NCBI GenBank assembly: GCA_039105265.1 | Contig: JAPFFF010000001.1 | Coordinates: 8,680,001 to 8,744,000, forward strand | Direction: 5' to 3' | DNA: 64,000 nucleotides | Origin: Tritrichomonas musculus | Taxonomy: Eukaryota > Parabasalia > Tritrichomonadida > Tritrichomonadidae | In this document: piece by piece, positions 39,601-49,902 of the stretch | Position numbering within the stretch: position 1 is the first letter of the stretch | How the letters are laid out: every line of letters starts with the position of its first letter | Notes under the pieces: model-generated | What the model was told of the DNA's origin: nothing | Seen by the model: only the letters and a program-made list of their open reading frames with translations | Databases searched by the model: none | Made by a program: the position numbers and the translations under genes

Positions 39601-41367
39601 ATTTCAGACAATCCTCTTGCTACCCTTCTTAAACTGCCGCAACAATCATCAGGAAACTTATCTCCTGTTGAAAGTTTAGCTGCGGCATTAAAAGAAAAAG
39701 AGAATCGATTAAATCAATTAATTGGTGAGTTGAAAGATCTTGAAGATGAATTTCAAACAAATTATGATTTCATTATTAAACGTGATTCAAAAATAGAAGA
39801 ACTAAAAGGTGAGATCAACGCAAAAGATTCTGAATATCAATTTATTATTTCTCGTACAAAGCAAGCGCAAAATGAAATGAATATTGCAAGTGAGAGAGTT
39901 ACAATATGTCAAAAAAAAATTGATGAATTAATGAAAAACAAATCTATTATCGATAAAGAAATCGCTCAAATCCAATTCAATGCAACAAGATTAAAAGAAA
40001 CAAAAGTTCCAGTATTGCAAACATCAGAAACAAAAGAAAGTCTTGATAAACTAAATTTTACACTATCTGATATTCTTAAAAGGAAAGAAATGGTTTTTAA
40101 CATTGTTAACGACATTTACAGACAATCTGATTTAAGTTTAAACGAAGCAAGACAGAAATATCAAAGAGATCTCGATATGAGTCGATTGAAACTTCGAGAA
40201 AAGGAAAACGCCCATTCAGAATTGGTAAGTGCAGTTCATTCTGTTAAACAACAGATCCAAGATGAAGCCAATCGAATTGAACTTCGGATGCAAGAACTTG
40301 AAAATCAATATGATCCAAATACTGATTCAAAAATCCAAATTTCTCAGATGAAAAAAGTTATTTTCGAAATTGATAAAGAAATACAATCATTGAACATAGA
40401 ATTAAAACAGAATGTTGAAAAGGATCAGCAACGACAAGAGTTTTATCAGACACAAGCTGAAAGATTGAACAAAATAGCAAAAGACAGACAAGAAAAAATA
40501 TCATGTTATCAAGTGAATATTAATACACAAAAAATGGAGATCAAAAAATTGCAAGCTCGATTAGAATCGCAAATCCAAAAAAATGAAGAATTGTCTAATG
40601 GCATTGAACAAATTGAATGTGGCTATCAGAAGCCAAACTTCCAACAACTTTTATTTGATGAGAAAGAAAAATTAAATCAAAAATTTGCTGTATGCATAAA
40701 AAAGCAGTTGAAAGCACATCAAAAATTAAAAGATCAACAACAATCAATAGATGATCAAATCGGACAACAGAAACAAGTGATATCAAGGCTTATCGATGGT
40801 ATAAATCAAATTGTTATGGAATCGAGGAAAAGATCAGATATTGTAAATCGTGAACGTAAAAGATCAAAACTTCTATCTTTAGAAATTAAATCATGTGAAG
40901 GTGAACTTAATGCATTAGCAAATGATAAAAATGATGATATTCCAATCCAAATTCCACTTCCCGAATTACCAGATATTCCAGATATTCCTGGTGTGACAAG
41001 TGATAACAGTTCTCATTTAATTTCTCGACCAGTCCCTCCTCCACCATCACTTCAAATTCCTTCGCCAATCACGCATGTAACAAAAAAGCCAGAAAAACAG
41101 AAAAATAGTTTTGCAACTCAAAAAGTGGATGATTATGCAAAAATTCAACAATTAACAGAAAAAATGAATAATGCAAGAATCGAAATGCAGCAATTAACAG
41201 AGAAAGAAAATAAATTGAAACAAGAGACAATTCAGTTAAGAGCTGAAAATAGAAAACTCAAAAATAATATTGAAAATTATGATGAAATTAAAAAATATTA
41301 TCTTTCATTATCAAAAACAGGAAAAATTGAAATTCAAAAACCCGCCAAAAGCATTAAAAAGAAATGA
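39601..41367 (+). CDS. Coiled-coil protein whose AUG start is not visible
   Basis: The first in-frame ATG is at 39730, but the same frame is open upstream to a stop at 39574-39576 and the stretch 39601-39729 clearly codes: SDNPLATLLKLPQQSSG, then ALKEKENRLNQLIGELKDL, which continues the heptads of the coiled coil without a break. The codon before SDNPL is ATT (39601-39603), exactly where an ATG would be expected. The remaining 545 residues are coiled coil (about 45-400 and 480-570) with a Pro-rich linker (PLPELPDIPDIPGV and RPVPPPPSL). It resembles cytoskeletal or flagellar coiled-coil proteins in general form only. Likely causes are a base difference in the assembly, a non-AUG start or a translation start at 39730 giving a shorter protein. 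Confidence 0.7.
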   Translation: MSDNPLATLLKLPQQSSGNLSPVESLAAALKEKENRLNQLIGELKDLEDEFQTNYDFIIKRDSKIEELKGEINAKDSEYQFIISRTKQAQNEMNIASERVTICQKKIDELMKNKSIIDKEIAQIQFNATRLKETKVPVLQTSETKESLDKLNFTLSDILKRKEMVFNIVNDIYRQSDLSLNEARQKYQRDLDMSRLKLREKENAHSELVSAVHSVKQQIQDEANRIELRMQELENQYDPNTDSKIQISQMKKVIFEIDKEIQSLNIELKQNVEKDQQRQEFYQTQAERLNKIAKDRQEKISCYQVNINTQKMEIKKLQARLESQIQKNEELSNGIEQIECGYQKPNFQQLLFDEKEKLNQKFAVCIKKQLKAHQKLKDQQQSIDDQIGQQKQVISRLIDGINQIVMESRKRSDIVNRERKRSKLLSLEIKSCEGELNALANDKNDDIPIQIPLPELPDIPDIPGVTSDNSSHLISRPVPPPPSLQIPSPITHVTKKPEKQKNSFATQKVDDYAKIQQLTEKMNNARIEMQQLTEKENKLKQETIQLRAENRKLKNNIENYDEIKKYYLSLSKTGKIEIQKPAKSIKKK

Positions 41368-41754
41368 ATTGGGGACTATATTTTCGTCTTTTTTTCAACT
41401 TCGTTGCTTGTTGTTAGTAAATAATATGTAAATTAAATGTAATAGTCATGATAAGTTTGTTTTTTTTTATTATTATTATCATTACAATAAAAAGATAGCA
41501 AGAGCGTTTTTTCATTTAATAACAACCCTTAATATAGTCCTGTTGAATTTATGGAAAATGTTGATTTTAAGGATAATCTGACAGAAACCGTTTATTTTCT
41601 TTTTTAGACATTTTCGAACATTTTGAATTCAGTATTAAAAATATTAATAAATTTAATACATAACAATATTATGCATTTCATTATTAATATAATTATACGA
41701 ACAAAATCAATTTTTTACTATTATTTAAGAGAATAATATGATGATAGATGGGTA
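41368..41754. other. Intergenic, nothing recognised
   Basis: AT-rich sequence downstream of the coiled-coil gene, with no supported gene or repeat boundary. Confidence 0.5.
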
Positions 41755-42228
41755 GACTTATTATCTTGAGAATCGATATCAAAAACGTCACTTTTTTTAC
41801 ATCTGATACGCGATTATCAGTTTACAAATCTGATATCGAGATTATCGATTATCAAGATATCAGATATGAAATGTGATATAAAAATAATTGTAAACTTGAT
41901 ATCAATTACCGAGATCTCGAGATCTCAAACAGATTTATCTTTTTATATAATTAGTATTTGTGATTTTATAATATCTTAAAATAAATAATAGAATGCATTG
42001 ATGTGTATTTTAAGATTAAAATCAAAAAATACATTCTTTTTATGAAATATTTGAGATTAAAATACGATCATATATTTGTCAAAAAGTTTAATTGAAAATT
42101 CTGATATCAAAAGCTGAGAAAAAAAATTCTCGATCTCTGAAATCGATCTCGAGAATCTGTGTATATTTATGTATCGATATCAAAAAGTTAATCAATTATC
42201 AATCTAGAGAATCGGAGAATAACAAGTC
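41755..42228. mobile_element. Possible short MITE rich in GATATC/GAGATC palindromes
   Basis: GACTTATTAT at the left and GACTTGTTAT read inward from the right are flanked by TA (41753-41754 and 42229-42230). The matching ends are only about 10 bases, so the boundary call is weak. The interior is unusual, with many short palindromes including GAGATCTCGAGATCTC near 41913-41928 and repeated GATATC words. Confidence 0.35.
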
Positions 42229-42244
42229 TATAGATTGGTCTCGA

Positions 42245-42263
42245 CAGAGGTGCGGACACCCAC
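42245..42263 (+). repeat. Isolated hAT-like end sequence
   Basis: CAGAGGTGCGGACACCCAC looks like the outer end of a hAT element (AGAGGTG is also the end of the intact element at 51360). No reverse-complement partner is found nearby, so the element is truncated or the resemblance is chance. Confidence 0.3.
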
Positions 42264-42935
42264 TTTACATTTTTAACGTTTATAAAAATATGTATATCAT
42301 CTTATGTATTAATAATTATTAAATCAAATTTTGATATTATATTCTAGTGCATTTATTTTATATATTTAATATTTAAATGTTTTAAAATATCAATTATATA
42401 AGTTTTAATAACACAAACAAGTAACCTATGAAAATAACCCAATCCAGCCACCTGATAGATTGATTGAAATTATAATGATTAATTATTATATATATTGGAA
42501 ATTAATGATTAATCATGCATTTTGTTATTTTATAAATATTTCATATTTTGTTAAAAAGTTCATTTTAATCAATTTTTACATCTTTTTTGGAAATATTTAA
42601 ATAAATAAAGAATTTATTGAGATTATAATTACATTTAAATATTGTACATTTAATTTAATAAAGATATGCTAAATTTAGTTTAATTTGATTCAGGGGGACG
42701 AGCTGCAAAAATCAATTTTAAAATCATAAACTTTTATAACGATTTTTTTTCAATAAAAAATTTTTATTAAAATATTTTGCTAATATTTTGTTATATTTAT
42801 ATGTGTATCATAAATTATATAACTTGTAATAATATTATATAAATTATAAAAATGTTAAAATAAATATAAACAATTAATAAACTTTATATAACTGTATATT
42901 CTAAATATTGAGCAATTATAATTTCAAGGCTTTTA

Positions 42936-44097
42936 GAGGTATTCATGTGAGGTGACTTAACGTCTTTGATGATTTTTATATTTGCATTTTTTCAGCCAAT
43001 TTAAAGTTTTGAAGACTCAGATTAAAAGAAACCAATTTCTTGCCTATAGAGATTGCATTAAGCATGCTTTTTTGAAAAAATAATGTAAAAATTTTTTTTT
43101 CTAATATCTTGATATTTTTACTCAATTTAAAATATATGTCTGATATTAAAAATAATAAAGGTAATTTATTAATACTAAAATTAATTGTGAGATTTAAAAT
43201 TATGTTCTTTGTTTTTTATATAAAAATAATGAAGATTTTAGATTTTGAAAATTAATTTTTTAGCAAAAAAGTAGAATATTTAAAAATTCGCTCGTTAAAT
43301 TTTTATATATTTTAAGTATATGTTTTGTCTCAATCTGACTTATTCAGATGAGAATGGAATATATTGGCGATGCGCTCATTTTTGAGAAATGTTGATTTTA
43401 CTTTATATTATTATTAATTTTATTGGTGCAAAATGTCAAAATCAAAAAAATGAGAAAAACTTTTTTAAAATATTTATATTCTCTTGAATTAACTTAGGTA
43501 ACAATAATTTTATTGTATTGAATAATAATATAAAATAAAAAAATCATAGTTCATTAATTATAAAACGCAAAATATTAGTTATAAAATTATAATTTTTTCC
43601 GATTATTTGATTCAATTCTTATGAAAAGTTTCTATGTTTTATAATCAAATTGTAATAAAATATTGAGAGAATAAATATTTTTTCAAAAAAAGAAGATTAT
43701 AAATTCAATTGATTATTTATTGATTTGTATGAAATAATCGTTCCTAAAATATTGAAAAAAAATTATACCTAATCTATATATTTCTTAATTATAAGAGTTA
43801 TAAATATAAATTAATTTTAAATATAAACTAATAATATATGTATTAACTAATGTGAATATTAATATGCACAAATAATGCCTTTTTATGAATAAATAATTAT
43901 ATTTTTATATTTCTATTGAAAACTTAAAAATTCAGAAGTAAAGTTATTTATGCTCACAAAAATATATTAAATTCATATCTTGAAAATGGAGGTACAAAGA
44001 GTTATACAAATCATTATATACTCCAATTATATATTATAAAAAAATATAGAATGTTTTATTTAAAATTTTATCGACAAATTCCCTACATGAATACCTC
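42936..44097. mobile_element. MITE-like element with GAGGTATTCATG ends and TA flanks
   Basis: GAGGTATTCATGTGAGG at 42936 is matched by GAGGTATTCATGTAGGG read inward from 44097. TA flanks both ends (42934-42935 and 44098-44099). The 1162-bp interior is extremely AT-rich without a coding frame. Beyond the TA, both sides also contain GGCTTTT, which may be chance. Confidence 0.6.
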
Positions 44098-44331
44098 TAG
44101 GCTTTTGGACTATATTGAATCCATGATTGGTCTTTCAGTATAACCATATAATTATATAAACAAAACTTATGCTTGGGCCGAAAAATTGCAAATAAATAGT
44201 ATTAAAATCTAATAATTTATAATAATATAAAAAAATATAAAGAACAAATAATATAAATGGTACTTCTCATCATAAATACTTTCACTTATTTGCAATCTTT
44301 TTGGGAAGCTAATAAGGAACAACTAATATGA

Positions 44332-45603
44332 TTATTGAATATCTTTATATGTAATGTATATTTTTTGCATAATAACTTCAGGTACATCTCTCATGTTAAT
44401 TATGTCATCAACGACCTCTCGAATTTCTGATTCACTTAATATGAAATTTTCATAAATAAATAAGAGTAAATTAAAATCAAATAATTGGTACCACGTTGGT
44501 GCAAATTCTTTTTCATGAAAATACATTTTTAAATCAATATTTGTGGGATTTTGAGAAGGAGAAGGGAAAAGGTGACTAATAAATTTTGATTTGGTAAGTC
44601 TAACTCGAACTGCACACAGAAGAAGATTAACATCAGCTTCAGTTCGGTTTACATTACAAGTATCAAGTGGCTCTTTAAACCTGACAATTTTAGGACTATA
44701 ATTATTAAAATAATTATTTGAATGATTGGTATCTTCGAATAAGTTTTCCTGATCAATTCGCATAGCTGCATCGCTAACCTGAAAAGCTTCAATTACAACA
44801 TCATTTTCTCCTCGGGGCATAACAACAAGTGTAGTAAAATATTCACCAAATAAATTCTGGAAATGGGCAGCCATTCGAACCATATAAGATGTCATTGGAA
44901 ATTTATCATCTGGTTGGTGTGAAATAGCCATACCAACGCATTTCATTTTAAATAATTTCGCAATAAAAACTGAAGATTGGATATCTTCATGATTTTTAAT
45001 TATAACTTCATCTTCTTTATTTTCTTGTGATGGTTCCATTAAAACATGAGCAGTTACTTTCCCAGTAATTTCATTAATGCGTCCAAATAATAAGCCAATT
45101 CTATGATTAGAAAACCTTGATTGAAGCGCAATTGATTGAAAACGAGTCATGCACTCATTACCAACACGAAACGCATAACAGCTTGATTCGCTTTGCAGGT
45201 CAATATGCGGTTTTAATGCGTTTCTATGTTCAATAAAGTGAGATGATATTGTAAATTTACTAAAATCGCGTTGAATGCGAGCCATTTCTGGAGTCATCTC
45301 AGTCTCTCCAGGAGCTAAATAATCTTTGAATTTGTCAGTGCGTTCAGTTTGTTTGCATATTTCTCCTTTTGGTATACGAAAGGTAGACTTTAAATATACA
45401 ATCATTTTATCACTTAAACCTGAATTAACTACGGTGCTCCGATCAGGCACTCGATTATTAAAATTGTGATCAAAATATAATGATAAGTATTTGGGATCAA
45501 CGTGAATTTTTTCGCCGATTTGTTGGAATAGCGATTCCATCTTTGATGCATGCTGTATCTTAATACGCATAAATCCATACTGCCATTGAATGCCTATTTG
45601 CAT
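44332..45603 (-). CDS. NPL4: NPL4-like cofactor of Cdc48/p97
   Basis: A 423-aa protein from the ATG at 45603; two upstream codons in frame are not ATG, and an Inr-like TCACTC on the minus strand lies about 15-25 bases before it. Residues about 12-75 form a ubiquitin-like (UBX-like) domain: RIKIQHASKMESLFQQIG through DKMIVYLKSTF. The NPL4 domain (an inactive MPN fold) follows at about 140-400: FQSIALQSRFSNHRIGLLFG matches the family's conserved RxGxLYG motif, then VTAHVLMEPSQEN (the YEPPQE motif) and VGMAISHQPDDKFPMTSY. NPL4 with Ufd1 and Cdc48 extracts ubiquitinated proteins, for example in ER-associated degradation. The protein is shorter than the 580-610 aa of yeast and human, and the zinc-finger pair of the family is not seen. 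Confidence 0.78.
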   Translation of the reverse strand: MQIGIQWQYGFMRIKIQHASKMESLFQQIGEKIHVDPKYLSLYFDHNFNNRVPDRSTVVNSGLSDKMIVYLKSTFRIPKGEICKQTERTDKFKDYLAPGETEMTPEMARIQRDFSKFTISSHFIEHRNALKPHIDLQSESSCYAFRVGNECMTRFQSIALQSRFSNHRIGLLFGRINEITGKVTAHVLMEPSQENKEDEVIIKNHEDIQSSVFIAKLFKMKCVGMAISHQPDDKFPMTSYMVRMAAHFQNLFGEYFTTLVVMPRGENDVVIEAFQVSDAAMRIDQENLFEDTNHSNNYFNNYSPKIVRFKEPLDTCNVNRTEADVNLLLCAVRVRLTKSKFISHLFPSPSQNPTNIDLKMYFHEKEFAPTWYQLFDFNLLLFIYENFILSESEIREVVDDIINMRDVPEVIMQKIYITYKDIQ

Positions 45604-46070
45604 TATCAAAATGTCTCAATAAGAGTGATGTTTTTCCTGCCAATTAACTTCAAAAAAAGTTAAAAAAAATTCAATTCTTTTAAAAATGAGAATGAGATTT
45701 TTTGAAAAGGAGATTTTTTATGAAAAAAGCAAGATAATCAAATATGCCGAAATATTATATCAGTATCTTTGATATTATAATTGTTTTTTAAAAAAGTAGC
45801 CCTTTTACTATATTATGACAGATAGAAATTTTAATAATAATCCAAAAGGACGAAAAGAATGAATATAAATTCGTTTTTTATTGTCAAATAATAATAAAAT
45901 CAGAAAAATGTGCTTATGAAATTAAGATATCAATCAAAAAATATTAGTAGTTATTTATTAAAAAAGTTGATTCCAAGTCAGCTTTTTTTAAAGGGGTCCA
46001 ATCATAGGAAAAATATGAGATAACTACTTTAATTTTGTGTAAATATTTGATACTTAGTTATGCATCTAAT
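45604..46070. other. Upstream region of the NPL4 gene
   Basis: AT-rich sequence; the minus-strand Inr candidate lies at 45618-45629. CTTAGTTATGCATCTAAT at 46053-46070 is one of two direct repeats flanking the next element. Confidence 0.5.
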
Positions 46071-46481
46071 TGCGGAATTTTTATCCTTAGGTCTAAAAAA
46101 TTATCCAAAATTATCCAAAAAAAGTGACAGCTTAAAAAGACTGTTTTTAGCTTACGTATTATATTAAAAGTAAAAAAAATAACTATATTTATGAAAAAAA
46201 AGTATATTTATTATTTTTTTTATAAAAAAATAAAAAATTAAGGCGGTTTTCGATGTTGTATTCATAGGGAAATGAATTTGCTTTTGTTTTTAGAAGATAT
46301 TTTGAAAATAAAAAGATTTTTCCTTAAAAAACAAGCTTTTATTAAACCATCTGAAATATATAATAAACATTAGGAAAATATAAGATTTTGCTTTTTAAAA
46401 AATCATTTTTTCATATTACCATAAAGAAATTTGACTTTTTTCTTGGTATAATTTCAATATATGATCATATTTTTTTGAATT

Positions 46482-47423
46482 CACTCAATCCACTTTTACT
46501 ACAAAAAAAATACAGTATTTTTGTAGCACTACAAAACTATTCAATTTTGTATTTTGCCTTGTATTATTTGTATTTTGCCTTATTATTATAGCTTATTACT
46601 CTACAGAGATATTTTTTTGTTTATTTCCACAATGTTAATTTTTTTAAATTATTTTTATCATTGATATTAAAAATATTAAAATCATCACTTAAAAATCATT
46701 TTTTAAAAAAAACAATCAAATAAAATTACAGATAAATTTTATATCAAAAAGTTAAAAATTAAATTTTAAATCATTGAAATTTGAATTGATATTATTTATA
46801 TGATACTTTAAAAAGTTATATTTTTAATGTTTATTTTTTTCAATTTTTTTCATGAATGAAAACTTTTTTCCTCCTCATTTTGCATTTCAAAAATCAAAAA
46901 ATATGATTTTTATTTTATATATAATGTATATTATAATATATTTTATATTTAATAAAAAATGAATTATAATTGATTATTTTTATTAAATAATAATTGGCAA
47001 AAAAAACATTTTTTTGACATGATTATGTTTTAGCTACGATATATTTAGTAATTTTGAAATTAAACAAGAAAAACATGGTTTTAACAAAAATTAACAACTT
47101 ATAAATTTTTTTTTTGTACGTTAATTTATCTTTTATCGATTTAATGATATCTTTTTTATAATTTCCTTTCAACTCTGGTTTGATTTAATATACGAAAAAT
47201 GTTTCATGAATGATACTCTGCTTATAAACGATTTTGAACAAGTTGAACAAAAAGTTAACAAAATATATTTAGATATTATGATGAGTAGACTGACCTATTT
47301 AAAATCTCAAAGACTAGGCTTGTTTATATGGTTAACATTTGGATTAACACAGAATGGCATGCAAATCCACTTGTGAACATCCAAATTGAGCGTTTGTAGT
47401 TTTTAGCAAAAGTGGATTGAGTG
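46482..47423. mobile_element. Nested MITE with CACTCAATCCACTTTT ends
   Basis: The 16-base end CACTCAATCCACTTTT at 46482-46497 is repeated exactly in reverse complement at 47408-47423. ATT lies next to both ends, suggesting a 3-bp duplication. The 942-bp body lacks a coding frame. It sits inside the larger element 46071-47970. Confidence 0.6.
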
Positions 47424-47494
47424 ATTCTATAACTTTTTTTATGTTTTGCAAATTCAATATATCGGTCATTTTTGAATAGCTGAAGAAAAAAATA

Positions 47495-47774
47495 ACCTCA
47501 GAACACTATTGAGAGACTTTCTGACGCTTATTTTATTTAAGTATAGAATCATTGAATAAATTAAATGATCTAGAAAATAATTTACTCAGAATATTCTAAG
47601 CAATTGAATTTATAGCAAACAAAATATTGATAAGATTGAATAAAGGGTAAAATATTAGGGTAGAAAAATAAAAAGCTAATCTCAGAATATAAAAAAAGAA
47701 TTGAATAAATTTATTGAAATGTAATTCTGAGAATTTCAATGCTGATAATCAAAAAGTTGTAAGTGTTCTGAGGT
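47495..47774. mobile_element. Nested 280-bp MITE with ACCTCAGAACACT ends
   Basis: ACCTCAGAACACT at 47495 and its reverse complement ending at 47774 are flanked by TA at 47493-47494 and 47775-47776. This small non-autonomous element is a second insertion inside 46071-47970. Confidence 0.65.
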
Positions 47775-48138
47775 TATTGTGAATATTGAATTTTTTCTTT
47801 TTTTTTTTTTTAATATCTTCTTAAATTAAATATATATTTACATTAAATCTAATTTTTATACAAGTTAATCGAATGTACATTCAAAAAACTTCTCTATTTC
47901 AATGAATACTAAAAAAAAATTTTTTTATCCAAAGTTATCCAAAAAGTGCCAAAAGGATAAAAATTCCGCACTTAAGTTATGCATCCAAAAATTCAAAAAA
48001 AAAAAAAAAAAAATTCGGAGAATATACATCAAATATTGAATGATTATCATGTGTTAGATACTTATATAGATGTATAAGCAGTTATTTGAGTTTAAATTGT
48101 TTTTAAATAATAAGAAAATATGAAAAAGGGTTTTTTTA

Positions 48139-48315
48139 TTAAAATCGTCGAGGGCTTTCATGAAGAGCTTCAGCTCGAATAAATGATTTGAAATCATCAG
48201 AAAAAGAATATGATGATACCTCACCTTGAGAAAGAGTTATTTTAAATCCGGTCGATTCCCAAGATGATCGGATTAACTCAGAATTAACAGATGATTCATA
48301 TGCTTGTTTATATTT
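48139..48315 (-). pseudogene. Short coding fragment, possibly the C-terminus of a DNA transposase
   Basis: A minus-strand frame of about 58 codons reads AYESSVNSELIRSSWESTGF, then KITLSQGEVSSYSFSDDF and ends ALHESPRRF before a TAA. It has no ATG and a stop directly upstream, and its composition is coding-like compared with its flanks. The IRSSWESTGFK part recalls the end of Tigger/Jerky-type DDE transposases, where such a segment precedes a short tail, but this is a weak resemblance. Confidence 0.4.
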
Positions 48316-48618
48316 TTATATCAATACTGAGTAATTAATTCTTTGAAATTATTCAAATTTTGAGAAAATCGATAAAATCTATCAATTTTCCAAAAATTAT
48401 ATAATTGAATAAATTAATTCAATTTGAGAAAAGTGAAAAAAATGATTTTTTTAATTTTTTGCTTTTTGCCTGTTTTTAGCAATATATATACTAAAATATT
48501 TTTCAATCAGAACCATTTCTTCAGAAAAAATATTTCAAAATTTTAGAAAATTCAATTTTTCAAAGAAGCTATCAATTTTCAATTAAATCTTCACTTGCCT
48601 TCTCAAATATTTTATTAA
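48316..48618. promoter_or_regulatory. Upstream region of the phosphatase gene
   Basis: About 300 AT-rich bases. CTTCACTTGCC near 48590-48600 contains a TCACTT word that could serve as the Inr, roughly 25 bases before the ATG. Confidence 0.4.
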
Positions 48619-49608
48619 ATGAAAGTCTTTCCTGCATCGACCAAAATTATGAAAATATATTCACCAATTATACTAACAAAGAAAGACAATGTTTCATTGG
48701 TTGGAACAACATTTCCAATACCTTTTTTTGAAGAATCCATTATTTCTGATCTTTGTAATGAAACAATCTCCAAATTGAAAGGATCATCGGCTCTTATTCG
48801 CATAAATTCACACTGCACAATTGCAGGAGATCTTCATGGAAATTTATTTGATTTAATCAGAATAATTAAAGCAACAGATTTTTCAAACAATGGAAATCTC
48901 ATTTTTCTGGGTGATTATGTTGATAGAGGAAAATTCTCAATTGAAACAGTCGTTTTATTATTTGCTTTATTTTGTACATATCCAAATTGTGTTCACCTAT
49001 TAAGAGGAAACCATGAATTTGCAAATATTAACTCTCAAAATAATTTTCGTGATGATATTATTGAGAAATATCAAAGTGACTCCTTATGGAAAAAGATAAA
49101 CTCTGTTTTTGATTATCTTCCAATAGCAGCTTTAATTCAGAAGCAAGTTTTTTGTGTTCATGGCGGAATATCGTCTTACTTATATAATATTGATGATATT
49201 GATGACATCGAGTTGCCAATGAGCCAATACTATTTAAGTGGTATTGTTGAAGATTTAATGTGGTCAGATCCAAATCCTAATGTATCCTATTATGCTCCAA
49301 GTTCAAGAGGAAATGGACATTTGTTTGGCCGCGAAGCAATTAAAGATTTTTTATTATCTAATAATATTAAACATATTGTTCGTGCACATCAAGTTGTAAG
49401 ATCAGGAGTTGAAAAATTCGCCGGTAATAGTTTGTTTACCACTTTCTCAAGTAGTAATTATTTAGGCCAAGGAAATAAATGTGGATTAATTGTTGTGAAT
49501 GATTCATGTCAAATTTCAGCTTTGCTACTTCCACCAATTCCAATAACTAAAAATCCAAAATTTGCATTTGTTAATAACACAAAGCTAAATTGTAGGTGTA
49601 ATAGTTAA
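48619..49608 (+). CDS. PPP-family serine/threonine protein phosphatase (PP1-like)
   Basis: A 329-aa catalytic subunit with all PPP signatures: GDLHGN (about 71-76), GDYVDRGKFS (about 99-108), LRGNHE (about 130-135), VHGGISS (about 180-186), WSDPNP, RGNGHLFG, RAHQVV and FSSSNYLG. Metal ligands (Asp, His, Asp, Asn, His, His) appear intact, so it should dephosphorylate Ser/Thr in a two-metal reaction. The length and the spacing between motifs suit PP1/PP2A-type enzymes; the C-terminal 40 residues are unlike PP1 or PP2A tails and lack the PP2A end motif. T. vaginalis-type trichomonads have many divergent PP1-like copies, and this is probably one of them. An overlapping minus-strand frame is a shadow. 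Confidence 0.93.
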   Translation: MKVFPASTKIMKIYSPIILTKKDNVSLVGTTFPIPFFEESIISDLCNETISKLKGSSALIRINSHCTIAGDLHGNLFDLIRIIKATDFSNNGNLIFLGDYVDRGKFSIETVVLLFALFCTYPNCVHLLRGNHEFANINSQNNFRDDIIEKYQSDSLWKKINSVFDYLPIAALIQKQVFCVHGGISSYLYNIDDIDDIELPMSQYYLSGIVEDLMWSDPNPNVSYYAPSSRGNGHLFGREAIKDFLLSNNIKHIVRAHQVVRSGVEKFAGNSLFTTFSSSNYLGQGNKCGLIVVNDSCQISALLLPPIPITKNPKFAFVNNTKLNCRCNS

Positions 49609-49902
49609 GTTTTTTCAATCAAAGTATATTGTTATAATACCCTGTTATAATATTATATTTTTTGTTTTAGTAAATTATTAAATATTATCATAGCAATTGT
49701 ATTTATTTGTATTATCTTTCATATTTTTATTTTATAGATAAAATTATGGAAAAATTCTTTTGAATATAATAATATATATATATATTTATTACAGCAATAT
49801 CTAAAAAATTTCTAAAAACAGAAATTAAATATCTCGCTTTTGAATAAAAATTTAAATGAATTTTAACATCTTAACAATATTTCCAATATTATTTCCGTAA
49901 AA

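Larger units (their letters stand above)
46071..47970. mobile_element. Composite inverted-repeat element bounded by long direct repeats
   Basis: TGCGGAATTTTTATCCTT at 46071 is matched exactly by the reverse complement ending at 47970. Directly outside are related direct repeats: CTTAGTTATGCATCTAA (46053-46069) and CTTAAGTTATGCATCCAAA (47971-47989), long for a target duplication and slightly diverged. Just inside each end a TTATCCAAA doublet occurs in the same orientation (46101-46120 and about 47927-47944), so the ends share both inverted and direct parts. No transposase frame is seen. At least two smaller inverted-repeat elements lie within it. Confidence 0.6.

Noticed and set aside
41740-42263. 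The isolated hAT-like end as partner of the GATATC-rich element
   Set aside because: The end points away from that element, has no matching reverse complement and no 8-bp duplication.
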